Assembly: GCF_010122465.1 (NCBI RefSeq)
Contig: NZ_WLZY01000007.1
Location: 100,934-164,933 of the forward strand
DNA from: Phytoactinopolyspora mesophila
GTDB lineage: Bacteria > Actinomycetota > Actinomycetes > Jiangellales > Jiangellaceae
DNA length: 64,000 nt
Reading direction: 5' to 3'
In this document: one piece after another, positions 7,943-15,578 of the stretch
Layout of the letters: every line of letters starts with the position of its first letter
Position numbering within the stretch: the first letter of the stretch is position 1
Position numbers and translations under genes: made by a program
Notes under the pieces: generated by a model
Seen by the model: only the letters and a program-made list of their open reading frames with translations
Told to the model about the DNA's origin: nothing
Database searches by the model: none

Positions 7943-8127
7943 GGCCGAACAGGTACGGACCACCCCGCCACGCAAGTCGGCCTTCAGCCTGCTTCGCGGA
8001 ACGGGTGGCAACGGCGTGCGCACGTTTGACCAGGATGAATCACCGCGAAACGGACCCCGATGATCGGCCAGAAACTATTGGCCACTCACCCGATGCCGTT
8101 CGTAGTGCGCGCCCGGCGCGGCGACCC

Positions 8128-8133
8128 TAGTGT
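8128..8133 (+). promoter_or_regulatory. -10 hexamer of the small zinc-ribbon gene
   Basis: TAGTGT ends 7 nt before the GTG at 8141, fitting a leaderless transcript. Confidence 0.5.
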
Positions 8134-8140
8134 TGGCCCC

Positions 8141-8341
8141 GTGAACGCCCAACCCGCTCAATCGCTTCCGCCGGTGTCCTGCTCGAGCTGTGGCCGGATC
8201 ATGAACGACGACTCCCCGTCCGAGGCCCTGGCGTGGGCCGCAGAGCTTCGGGCCGGGCGCCGGATTTGGCTCTGCCCCAGCTGCGCACGCGCTCATGTGC
8301 GCGACATCGAGAGCAAGCTGCCCGCCGAGCACTGGATGTAG
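8141..8341 (+). CDS. Small zinc-ribbon-like protein
   Basis: This 66-residue hypothetical protein has two Cys-x-x-Cys pairs (CSSCGRI and CPSCARAH) about 30 residues apart, so it probably binds one zinc ion. The C-terminal part (RDIESKLPAEHWM) is charged. The GTG at 8141 is chosen because of the TAGTGT hexamer 7 nt before it; the in-frame ATG at 8060 would add 27 non-conserved-looking residues. It converges on rimO, with the long repeat at 8368-8461 in between. Function is unknown; related short proteins occur widely in actinobacteria as far as I recall. Confidence 0.65.
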   Translation: MNAQPAQSLPPVSCSSCGRIMNDDSPSEALAWAAELRAGRRIWLCPSCARAHVRDIESKLPAEHWM

Positions 8342-8367
8342 CCCACACCACCCAGCCCACCGCGCTC

Positions 8368-8461
8368 CCTAGATGATCATGTTTGGTGGGTTTTCTCGGG
8401 CCCCAATAGGGCTCCAGGCATGGTGACGCACGGGATAACCTACCGAACATGATCATCTAGG
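8368..8461. repeat. Long inverted repeat, family A copy 2 (degenerate, inverted)
   Basis: Left arm CCTAGATGATCATGTTTGG and right arm ending CCGAACATGATCATCTAGG pair with several mismatches further in. The conserved loop (accatgcctggagccctatt) is found on the minus strand, so this copy is inverted relative to copies 1 and 3. It lies between the convergent zinc-ribbon gene and rimO. Confidence 0.85.
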
Positions 8462-8492
8462 CGGAGTGAGAAGTACAGCGCGCCCGCCCGCT

Positions 8493-9929
8493 TCATCCCG
8501 TGACGGGGGCGGCGGTCAAATCGGCGCCGCTGCTGCCCGTGACGACGGCCCGCACGATGTCACCCACCTGCGCGCTGATACCTGTCAGAGTTGTCGAGCC
8601 ATCGACCTCTGGCCCCTGGTGCGCGGCTCGGCCCTCCACGATCTCCCCGTCGACCGACTCGACAAGGACGTCGACGGTGGTGCCGACCCGATCCTCGGCG
8701 CGCTGGGCCACAAGATCGTCGATCAGGGCGCTGACCCGTTCCACCCGGGCCGCGACCTCGTCCTCGTCGACCTTTCCGTCCAGCCCAGCCGCTTCCGTTC
8801 CGTCCTCGTCCGAGTAGCCGAACACCCCGACTACATCGAGCCGAGCCCGCGAGAGGAAGTCCTCCAGCTCGGCGACATCGTCCTCGGTCTCACCGGGGAA
8901 ACCGACGATGACGTTCGAGCGGATTCCCGCTTCGGGAACTATCTGACGGATCGACTCGATCAGCTCGAGGAATGGCTCGGTGGATCCGAAACGTCGCATT
9001 CGGCGTAGCACCGAGGAGCTGGCGTGCTGGAAAGACAGATCGAAGTACGGCGCCACACCGACCGTCGTCGCCATGGCCTCGATGAGCGTCGGACGCATCT
9101 CGGCCGGTTGCAAGTAGGAAACCCGGACCAGTTCGATCCCGTCGACGGCAGCCAGCTCCGGCAGTAACGTCTCCAGCAACCGGATGTCGCCGAGGTCCTT
9201 GCCGTACGACGTCGAGTTCTCGCTGACGAGGAACAGTTCCTTGGCCCCCTGAGCAGCCAGCCAGCGAGCCTCGTCCAGCAGGTCGGTCGGGCGTCGTGAC
9301 AAGAACGACCCGCGGAACATCGGGATGGCGCAGAAAGAGCAGACCCGGTCACAGCCACTGGCCAGTTTCAGCGGCGCCATCGGCCCGTCGCCCAGGCGCC
9401 GCCGCACCGCCCGTGGACCGGATGCGGGCGCGACGTCGTCCGGAAGGTCCGGGGCCGCCACCGCCGTGCCATGCCCCGGCACCGAGCCTGCCGCGTCTTG
9501 CCGCTCAACCGGGGCGACCGGCAGCAACTTGCGGCGGTCCCGGGGAGCATGGGGCACGTGCTGGTTGCCGTCGAGGATGCCGCGCAGGCGCTCCCCGATC
9601 TGTGTGTAGTCGTCGAATCCGAGAACGGCGTCGGCCTCGGGCAGCTCATCGGCGAGTTCCTTGCCGTAGCGCTCGGCCATGCAGCCAACGGCGACGACAG
9701 CCTTGGTAGCTGCTTCGCCCTTCAGATCGGCGGCCGCCAACAGAGAATCGACCGAGTCCTTCTTCGCCTGCTCCACGAAGCCGCAGGTGTTGACCAGCAC
9801 GGTTTCGGCTTCGGCGGGATCGTCGACGAGGGTGAAACCACCGGCGTCGAGGCGACCAGCCAGCTCCTCGGAGTCGACCTCGTTACGAGTGCAGCCCAAA
9901 GTGACGATTGCGACAGAGTGTTCGCTCAT
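8493..9929 (-). CDS. rimO: Ribosomal protein S12 methylthiotransferase
   Basis: This is a 478-residue radical-SAM enzyme that methylthiolates an aspartate of ribosomal protein S12. The N-terminal domain carries the three cluster cysteines (C13 in [12 protein letters not shown]49 in [14 protein letters not shown]83 in [10 protein letters not shown]). The radical-SAM cluster is C193-x3-C197-x2-C200 (GCDRVCSFC). A TRAM domain ends the protein. The [18 protein letters not shown] wording is RimO, not MiaB. A linker of about 50 residues before the SAM motif (near residues 125-180) is longer than usual. A TAGCCT hexamer lies 9 nt before the ATG. Confidence 0.93.
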   Translation of the reverse strand: MSEHSVAIVTLGCTRNEVDSEELAGRLDAGGFTLVDDPAEAETVLVNTCGFVEQAKKDSVDSLLAAADLKGEAATKAVVAVGCMAERYGKELADELPEADAVLGFDDYTQIGERLRGILDGNQHVPHAPRDRRKLLPVAPVERQDAAGSVPGHGTAVAAPDLPDDVAPASGPRAVRRRLGDGPMAPLKLASGCDRVCSFCAIPMFRGSFLSRRPTDLLDEARWLAAQGAKELFLVSENSTSYGKDLGDIRLLETLLPELAAVDGIELVRVSYLQPAEMRPTLIEAMATTVGVAPYFDLSFQHASSSVLRRMRRFGSTEPFLELIESIRQIVPEAGIRSNVIVGFPGETEDDVAELEDFLSRARLDVVGVFGYSDEDGTEAAGLDGKVDEDEVAARVERVSALIDDLVAQRAEDRVGTTVDVLVESVDGEIVEGRAAHQGPEVDGSTTLTGISAQVGDIVRAVVTGSSGADLTAAPVTG

Positions 9930-9967
9930 TTGGCACCAAGGCTACCCGAGGGCTATTCACAGGGAGC

Positions 9968-10033
9968 ATGGCACGCTGAATACACGTTGGAAAGCGCAAT
10001 CCGGCCTGGAACAACGTGTTCTCAACGTGCCAT
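9968..10033. repeat. Inverted repeat, family H copy 1
   Basis: A 66-bp element with imperfect 22-bp arms (ATGGCACGCTGAATACACG... and ...CAACGTGCCAT) and a 22-nt loop. It is nearly identical, in the same orientation, to 11078-11143, and the two flank the AbiEi-like gene. This copy is 11 bp after that gene's stop and upstream of rimO. Confidence 0.9.
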
Positions 10034-10044
10034 CCCGCCCGGCT

Positions 10045-11001
10045 TCACGGCATTGAGATGCAAGGGACCCCGAACATCCGCGCCGCGATCGTGGACTGCC
10101 GCACGATGCGGTGGAGCACGGCACCGGGCTCGTTCACCGCTTCCGCCGGTGTCCATCGCACGACGACGAACCCCGCCTCCTCGATGCGCATCTGGCGCTT
10201 CTTCTCATCGAGCAACACTCGCTCCGGCGGGCCCCACAGCGGGTCGCGATACTTGAGATGTCCGTCCACTTCGCCAACGAGGCGGTGCCGTCGCCACAGA
10301 AAATCCGACCGCACGCCCCCGTGTCCCTCACCGACGACCCACGCGTTGCATTCCGGAAGCGGAAACTCGGCGATCACGAAGACGGCGTACGAGAAAGACT
10401 CGCCGGGCGACTCACGCGTGCGCGATGCGTGCTCTGCCACCAGCCTCATCTGACTGCTTTTGCGCCATCCCTTCATGCCCTCGACCATCTCGTCGAGCTC
10501 CCCCGGCCGGACAACGTCGTTGCGAAGCGCCGCGTCAGCGACGATGAGACCAGCGGGAAAGCCGTGGTTGCGGGTGATGTCCAATGAAGTACGGGCCGGC
10601 ACCGTCATCGGAACGCCCCGAAGGACGAACACGTCCCCCTTCGCTACGGACGCGGTCCGCACTCGCATTCCGCGGTAGCCGCGCCGGCCGTGGAAGCGTT
10701 GTGGCAAGGAGATCTCGACGCCCTCAGGCTGGCCCTTGGGCACCGGAAGCCCGAGGAGCAAGGCCGCGGAGTAGCCGCTAGCCCACCCCCGCCTGCCCAG
10801 CGCCAGTATCGCCGCCCATACCTCGATCGCATGGCGGAGCGCTGACGACGACGCACTCGCCTCCCATGCCGCGCGCTCGCAGTACACACCGCGTCGAACC
10901 CTAACGATCCGCCCCGTGCGGCACGCGTGCTCAATGGCGCTTCTCGACATGCCGCGCGAATACAGGTCCGCGACCGTATGGACCCCTGGCACCCCCGTCA
11001 T
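10045..11001 (-). CDS. AbiEi-like / DUF559-type protein
   Basis: This 318-residue protein has an N-terminal winged-helix region resembling AbiEi antitoxin domains (VADLYSRGMSRSAIEHACRTGRIVRVRRGVY), a middle region (AALLLGLPVP, SLPQRFHGRRGYRGMRVR), and a C-terminal Vsr/DUF559-like nuclease fold (FLWRRHRLVGEVDGHLKYRD, ending FVVVRWTPAEAV). The EVDG...K arrangement could be a degenerate PD-(D/E)xK site. Such solitary proteins are common in actinobacteria and their role is unsettled. The gene is bracketed by two copies of the 66-bp family H repeat. The ATG at 11001 is favoured; upstream residues run into the repeat. Confidence 0.7.
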   Translation of the reverse strand: MTGVPGVHTVADLYSRGMSRSAIEHACRTGRIVRVRRGVYCERAAWEASASSSALRHAIEVWAAILALGRRGWASGYSAALLLGLPVPKGQPEGVEISLPQRFHGRRGYRGMRVRTASVAKGDVFVLRGVPMTVPARTSLDITRNHGFPAGLIVADAALRNDVVRPGELDEMVEGMKGWRKSSQMRLVAEHASRTRESPGESFSYAVFVIAEFPLPECNAWVVGEGHGGVRSDFLWRRHRLVGEVDGHLKYRDPLWGPPERVLLDEKKRQMRIEEAGFVVVRWTPAEAVNEPGAVLHRIVRQSTIAARMFGVPCISMP

Positions 11002-11077
11002 GCGAGCCGATCTTTCCCTGGAGGCTGTCGGCTGGCAAACCGCTGCCCACAGCTTTTCCACAAGCCAGCCGGCCGAC

Positions 11078-11143
11078 ATGGCACGCTGAATACACGTTGG
11101 AAAGCGCAATCCGGCCTAAAGCAACGTGTACTCGGCGTGCCAT
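11078..11143. repeat. Inverted repeat, family H copy 2
   Basis: Second copy of the 66-bp element, same orientation as 9968-10033; the first 40 bases are identical. It lies between the AbiEi-like gene start and the end of the next minus-strand gene. Differences between copies are concentrated in the right arm. Confidence 0.9.
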
Positions 11144-11206
11144 CCCCCAAGGCTGAGTACCCGGCGACGCACCCGTACCTCGCATCGGTGGGCCGCTCGT
11201 CGCCTG

Positions 11207-11815
11207 TCACTCAGCCCGCTGGCCACCGTCCACGGCATCGAGCAGATCGAAATAGCCATCCACGGCGTTCCACATATGGTGTTCCGGGTACGTGCCCCTG
11301 CCTTTGTGCTGGGAACGCCATTCCCTGCCCCAGTAGTGCTCTCGCACGTGACGAAGGTGAGCCCGGCTTGCCGCCAGTTCTTCGTGAAGCTGTTCGGCTT
11401 CGGCTTCCGGCGATGGCGCGGGGAGCCGATAGGCTTCGGCATCGCCGCCGGCGAGGGCGTCCAACGCCTCGGACTCGGCACCGTCGATCGACCATATACG
11501 CAATGGACGTTTGATGTAGTGGTTCCACACCGGCCACACCGAGGGCCGCCAGAACCATGCGACCGACGTCTTGTGCAGTTCGAGCATGTGCTCTAGCCAG
11601 CCATAGGACTGCGGCCTCGAGCACCAGGTCAGCTCTCCCGCGGGGGCGTCGAGCACGAACGCCATCCGGAGGAAATCCACATCCGACGACGTGTCCAGGA
11701 GTTCTCCGAAGACGTACGCACCGATCAACACCGGCTCGTCGTCCGGAAAGCGGTTGACGTTGTCACAATGCTCAGCGATGGTCCGTAGGCGACGAACCGC
11801 GGTCTTCCGATGCAC
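11207..11815 (-). CDS. Nucleotidyltransferase-like protein of unknown function
   Basis: This 202-residue protein is not confidently assigned. The segment VLIGAYVFGELLDTSSDVDFLRMAFVLD resembles the G-[GS]-x9-D-x-D core of nucleotidyltransferases, though the second glycine-serine is replaced. A tryptophan-rich middle (WFWRPSVWPVWNHYIKRPLRIW) and a glutamate/alanine-rich helix (PEAEAEQLHEELAASRAHL) follow, and the C terminus ends VDGYFDLLDAVDG. Actinobacterial proteins of this kind carry a DUF name (I think DUF7711). A GTG at 11815 with AGGATGG before it is the most likely start. It lies just upstream of the AbiEi-like gene in the same direction. Confidence 0.6.
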   Translation of the reverse strand: MHRKTAVRRLRTIAEHCDNVNRFPDDEPVLIGAYVFGELLDTSSDVDFLRMAFVLDAPAGELTWCSRPQSYGWLEHMLELHKTSVAWFWRPSVWPVWNHYIKRPLRIWSIDGAESEALDALAGGDAEAYRLPAPSPEAEAEQLHEELAASRAHLRHVREHYWGREWRSQHKGRGTYPEHHMWNAVDGYFDLLDAVDGGQRAE

Positions 11816-11871
11816 GGCACCATCCTGCACCAACCGCTCCAGCGAGTATTCCGCCGGGCGCGTGAGCCCAA

Positions 11872-11885
11872 GGGGCCGAGGCCCC
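11872..11885 (-). terminator. Short GC hairpin after ftsK
   Basis: GGGGCC-GA-GGCCCC (best folded as a 5-bp stem with a 4-nt loop) begins 20 nt after the ftsK stop. It could end the ftsK transcript, but no uridine tract follows. Confidence 0.35.
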
Positions 11886-11904
11886 CAACGCGGGCGGAAC
11901 GTAT

Positions 11905-14430
11905 TTACTCGCCCCGGAGCGTGCCCAGCACCTCTTCGAGGTCGTCCGGCTTGATCAGCACGTCACGGGCCTTCGATCCTTCCGAGGGCCCGACGATGCC
12001 GCGGCTCTCCATCAGGTCCATCAGCCGGCCCGCCTTGGCAAATCCCACCCGCAGCTTGCGCTGCAACATCGAGGTCGAGCCGAATTGCGTGTTGATGACC
12101 AGTTCCGCCGCCTGGCACAGCAGATCGAGATCGTCACCGATGTCTTCGTCGATCTCCCGCTTGGCAGTGGCCGGTGCCGTCACGTCTTCGCGGTAGGTCG
12201 GCTGCAACTGCTCCTTGCAGTGGTTGACGACTGCCGCGACTTCGCTCTCGGTGACCCACGAGCCCTGGACCCGGATCGGCTTGCTCGCGCCCATCGGAAG
12301 GAACAGCCCATCGCCCTGTCCGACCAGCTTTTCCGCACCCGGCTGGTCGAGGATGACGCGCGAATCGGCGAGCGACGACGTCGCAAACGCCAGCCGCGAC
12401 GGCACGTTAGCCTTGATCAACCCGGTCACCACGTCCACCGACGGGCGCTGGGTGGCCAGCACTAGATGGATTCCGGCCGCACGCGCCAGCTGGGTGATCC
12501 GCACCACGGAGTCTTCGACGTCACGCGGCGCCACCATCATCAAATCGGCCAACTCGTCAACGATCACCAGCAGGTACGGGTACGGCGTGAGCACCCGTTC
12601 GCTGCCCTCGGGCACCTTGACCTTGCCCGCCCGAACGGCCTTGTTGAAGTCGTCGACGTGCCGGAACCCGAACTCGGCGAGGTCGTCGTAGCGCATGTCC
12701 ATCTCACGGACGACCCACTGCAGCGCCTCTGCCGCCTTCTTCGGGTTGGTGATGATCTGCGTGATCAGATGTGGAACGCCCTCATAAGCGGAGAGCTCCA
12801 CCCGCTTGGGGTCTACCATGATCAACCGGACCTCGTCCGGGGTGGCGCGCATCAGCACCGACGTGATCATGGAGTTGATGAAGCTCGACTTACCGGACCC
12901 GGTCGCTCCGGCCACCAGCAGGTGAGGCATCTTCGCGAGGTTCGCCACGACGAACCCACCCTCGACGTCCTTGCCCAGGCCAGCCACCATCGGATGGTGA
13001 TCTTTACGGGCGACCGCCGAGCGCAGGACATCGCCCAGGCTGACGATCTCTTTGTCGCTGTTCGGGATCTCGATGCCGATCGCCGACTTCCCCGGGATCG
13101 GCGACAGAATACGGACGTCAGCGCTGGCCACGGCGTAGGAGATGTTCTTCGACAGCGCGGTGACCTTCTCGACCTTGACCGCCGACCCGAGCTCCACTTC
13201 GTAGCGGGTGACGGTGGGGCCGCGCGTGTAGCCGGTGACCTCGGCATCGATGTTGAACTGCTCGAAGACCCCCATGAGTGAATCGACCACCGCGTCCGAG
13301 GCGGGTGTGCGCGCCTTGTGTGTACTGCCTTGCCGCAATACATCGCCGGAGGGCAGCGTGTAGGTGATGTCCCCGGACAGAGCGAGCTGTTCGACGCGCT
13401 GCGGAACCGGAGAGTGCGGGGGTGGTTCCTCGATCGCCGTTTCCGTCGTGGCTTCGGTGGTGGTCTCTTCGTCGGTCGTGGGCGGCGGCGGAACCGGCTG
13501 TGTCTCCGCGTCGTTGGCCTTCTTCAGCCCTTTCCTGGTCTTCGGCTTCTCACGGATCACCGGGGAGTCGTACGGCTCGTCGTCGGTGGGCTCTAGACCG
13601 GCTTCCTTACGACGACGCGGGCTGATCGGGCGGGCCTCGTCTTCGCCTTCGAGCCTGCGGAAGCCGAGTACGACCGAGACCCGGTCCCACACCGCCATGG
13701 CGTATCCGGGTACCTCGTACAGAGGAATTCCGGTGACGACGAGCACGCCGAACAAGGTCAGCAGAATGAGCAACGGAACGGCGACCCACACCGTCAGCAA
13801 GTCGGCCAGAACCGTGGAGGCGATATACCCGACCGCGCCACCAGATCTCTGCAGTGCCTCGGCGCCGTCCACCGGCCTGGGCATTCCGCCGGCGATATGC
13901 GCGAGCCCAAGTGCCCCCAAGGACAGGAACGTCCAGCCGACCACCTGCTGGCTGGTGGGGCGGTTCGCATCGGGTCGACGGAGCAGCCGCCAGGCTGCCA
14001 TGACCAACAGCACGGGGACGACGTGGCCGGCCGTACCCACTGCCCCGGTGACCACGTCGTGAATGATCCCGACGATCATGCCGTCAACGGACCACCACAT
14101 GACGGCGGCGATCACCACGGCCACACCGATCAGCGCCAGCCCGGCGCCGTCGCGGCGTTGTTCGGTCGGGATCTCGCGGGCGGTCGAGCCGACCTTCCTC
14201 GCGGATCCACCGATCAGGTGTGCGAGCCCCATCCAGATCGCGCCGATCGCCCGGCCGATGGCGCGGAACAAGCGGATTCCCGCGCCTGGGCGGGCCGGCT
14301 TGCGGGGCGGGCGGCGGGCAGGCTGACGCCGGGTGGAGCCGCGTGCTGCCGCGGGGCGCTTTTTCGGGGCGCCCGACGTGCTACGCGACCGCGACGAGGC
14401 AGCAGGAGCGTTGGTCGTGCGGGTCACCAT
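11905..14430 (-). CDS. ftsK: DNA translocase FtsK/SpoIIIE
   Basis: This 841-residue ATPase moves chromosomal DNA through the closing septum. A basic N-terminal region is followed by about four membrane helices (residues 100-240), a proline/threonine/glutamate-rich linker (about 270-345), and the motor domain with Walker [10 protein letters not shown] (about 508-516) and Walker [14 protein letters not shown]. The C-terminal winged-helix gamma domain ([40 protein letters not shown]) reads the orienting sequences. The linker is short for the family. A TAGCCT hexamer 7 nt before the ATG suggests leaderless transcription from the intergenic region that also holds family A repeat copy 3. Confidence 0.95.
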   Translation of the reverse strand: MVTRTTNAPAASSRSRSTSGAPKKRPAAARGSTRRQPARRPPRKPARPGAGIRLFRAIGRAIGAIWMGLAHLIGGSARKVGSTAREIPTEQRRDGAGLALIGVAVVIAAVMWWSVDGMIVGIIHDVVTGAVGTAGHVVPVLLVMAAWRLLRRPDANRPTSQQVVGWTFLSLGALGLAHIAGGMPRPVDGAEALQRSGGAVGYIASTVLADLLTVWVAVPLLILLTLFGVLVVTGIPLYEVPGYAMAVWDRVSVVLGFRRLEGEDEARPISPRRRKEAGLEPTDDEPYDSPVIREKPKTRKGLKKANDAETQPVPPPPTTDEETTTEATTETAIEEPPPHSPVPQRVEQLALSGDITYTLPSGDVLRQGSTHKARTPASDAVVDSLMGVFEQFNIDAEVTGYTRGPTVTRYEVELGSAVKVEKVTALSKNISYAVASADVRILSPIPGKSAIGIEIPNSDKEIVSLGDVLRSAVARKDHHPMVAGLGKDVEGGFVVANLAKMPHLLVAGATGSGKSSFINSMITSVLMRATPDEVRLIMVDPKRVELSAYEGVPHLITQIITNPKKAAEALQWVVREMDMRYDDLAEFGFRHVDDFNKAVRAGKVKVPEGSERVLTPYPYLLVIVDELADLMMVAPRDVEDSVVRITQLARAAGIHLVLATQRPSVDVVTGLIKANVPSRLAFATSSLADSRVILDQPGAEKLVGQGDGLFLPMGASKPIRVQGSWVTESEVAAVVNHCKEQLQPTYREDVTAPATAKREIDEDIGDDLDLLCQAAELVINTQFGSTSMLQRKLRVGFAKAGRLMDLMESRGIVGPSEGSKARDVLIKPDDLEEVLGTLRGE

Positions 14431-14437
14431 GAAGATC

Positions 14438-14443
14438 AGGCTA
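14438..14443 (-). promoter_or_regulatory. -10 hexamer of ftsK
   Basis: TAGCCT on the minus strand, 7 nt before the ftsK ATG. Confidence 0.5.
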
Positions 14444-14504
14444 CACGCGACACACTCGCATCTTCAGTCACACACGCCCCGGCGTGCCCCTTTTTCCGCC
14501 GTCT

Positions 14505-14596
14505 CCGAATGATCATGTTTGGTAGGTCTTCTCGCGCGTCACCATGCCTACAGCCCTGTTGACGCGCGAGAAGACCTACCAAACATGATCATTCGG
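14505..14596. repeat. Long inverted repeat, family A copy 3 (36-bp perfect arms)
   Basis: Arms 14505-14540 and 14561-14596 are perfect 36-bp complements around the 20-nt loop accatgcctacagccctgtt. It sits between the divergent ftsK and hydrolase promoters, not at a gene end, so it is unlikely to be only a terminator. Compared with copy 1, three stem base pairs are changed on both arms. Confidence 0.95.
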
Positions 14597-14649
14597 CAGG
14601 GGTGCGCAGCTGAGCGCGAACATCCGGAGCCTGCGCCGTGCGGAGAACC

Positions 14650-14655
14650 TAAAGT
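14650..14655 (+). promoter_or_regulatory. -10 hexamer of the hydrolase gene
   Basis: TAAAGT ends 6 nt before the ATG at 14662. Confidence 0.5.
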
Positions 14656-14661
14656 CTCAAC

Positions 14662-15528
14662 ATGGCGAGTATCGAGATCAACGGAAGCCACCTGGCCTAC
14701 GACGAGGCCGGGGCCGGCTCTACGGTCATCTTCATTCATGCCGGCGTCGCCGACCGCCGGATGTGGGACCACCAGTTCACGGCGCTGTCGGCGACGCATC
14801 ACGTCATCCGCTACGACTGGCGCGGCTACGGTGAATCCGGCGAGCCTCACGGAGAGGTCGCCCACCACGAGGACGTGCTGGCGCAGATGGACGCGCTCGG
14901 TATCGAGCAGGCCGCCCTGGTGGGCTCCTCCTACGGCGGGGCGTACGCCGTAGACACCGCGCTGGCCGCCCCCGACAGGATCACTGCCCTGACGCTGATC
15001 TGCGCGGGTTTGTCCGGCCACGTCTGGCCACAGGGAATGCTCGAACTGGCTCGCCAGCGCGTGCACAACGCGGTGCCCGCCGACCGGCTAGAACGCTACC
15101 AAGCCGGTACGGCAGCACATGTGGATCCGGCGGACGTCCAGGCGATGGCCGAAGCTCAGGTCGACTTCATGGTGGTGGGACCCGACCGAGACGTCCGCGA
15201 CTTCCCGGCACGAACCCGCGAGAAGGCGATCGAGATGTGCCGTGGCGTCTTTCTGCGGACCTGGAGTCGCAGTGTTCCCCTCGCCCAGCGTTGGATTGAC
15301 CCTCCGGCCATCACGCGACTGGCCGAGATCAGCGCACCCACGCTCGTGGTCAACGGCCTCGCCGACGTCAGCTACATCCAGGCAGTCTCGGACCTACTCG
15401 CCGACGGAATCACCGGCTCCACGCGCGTCGACCTGCCCGATACCGGCCATTTGCCGCCGCTCGAACGCCCGGCCGAGGTGACCCGCCTGCTCATCGAGCA
15501 CCTTGAGCGACCACTTCGCCTCCCATGA
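14662..15528 (+). CDS. Alpha/beta-hydrolase fold protein
   Basis: This 288-residue serine hydrolase has a nucleophile elbow G-S-S-Y-G-G (ALVGSSYGGAYAVD), an oxyanion segment FIHAGVADRRMWD, an acid in NGLADVSY and the catalytic histidine in DTGHLPPLERP. The arrangement is that of the 3-oxoadipate-enol-lactonase/esterase-like group, but the substrate is not deducible. The ATG is 6 nt after a TAAAGT hexamer. Its TGA stop lies inside the hairpin at 15522-15578, which it shares with the convergent rnj gene. Confidence 0.88.
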   Translation: MASIEINGSHLAYDEAGAGSTVIFIHAGVADRRMWDHQFTALSATHHVIRYDWRGYGESGEPHGEVAHHEDVLAQMDALGIEQAALVGSSYGGAYAVDTALAAPDRITALTLICAGLSGHVWPQGMLELARQRVHNAVPADRLERYQAGTAAHVDPADVQAMAEAQVDFMVVGPDRDVRDFPARTREKAIEMCRGVFLRTWSRSVPLAQRWIDPPAITRLAEISAPTLVVNGLADVSYIQAVSDLLADGITGSTRVDLPDTGHLPPLERPAEVTRLLIEHLERPLRLP

Positions 15529-15578
15529 TCATGAACGATCGTTGACGAATATGGTCAAGAAGTGTTCATGATCATGGG
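15522..15578. terminator. Inverted repeat, family E copy 2, between convergent genes
   Basis: CCCATGATCATGAAC (15522-15536) and GTTCATGATCATGGG (15564-15578) are perfect 15-bp complements with a 27-nt loop. It contains the hydrolase TGA stop and abuts the rnj stop (15579-15581), so it is probably a bidirectional terminator or transcript end protector. The arm sequence is shared with 4742-4791. Confidence 0.75.

Noticed and set aside
8060-8140. Upstream extension of the zinc-ribbon protein
   Set aside because: The extension covers a -10-like hexamer and lacks a ribosome binding site; the GTG at 8141 fits a leaderless start.
12466-13281. 271-codon frame opposite ftsK
   Set aside because: Antisense shadow of the motor domain with no similarity of its own.
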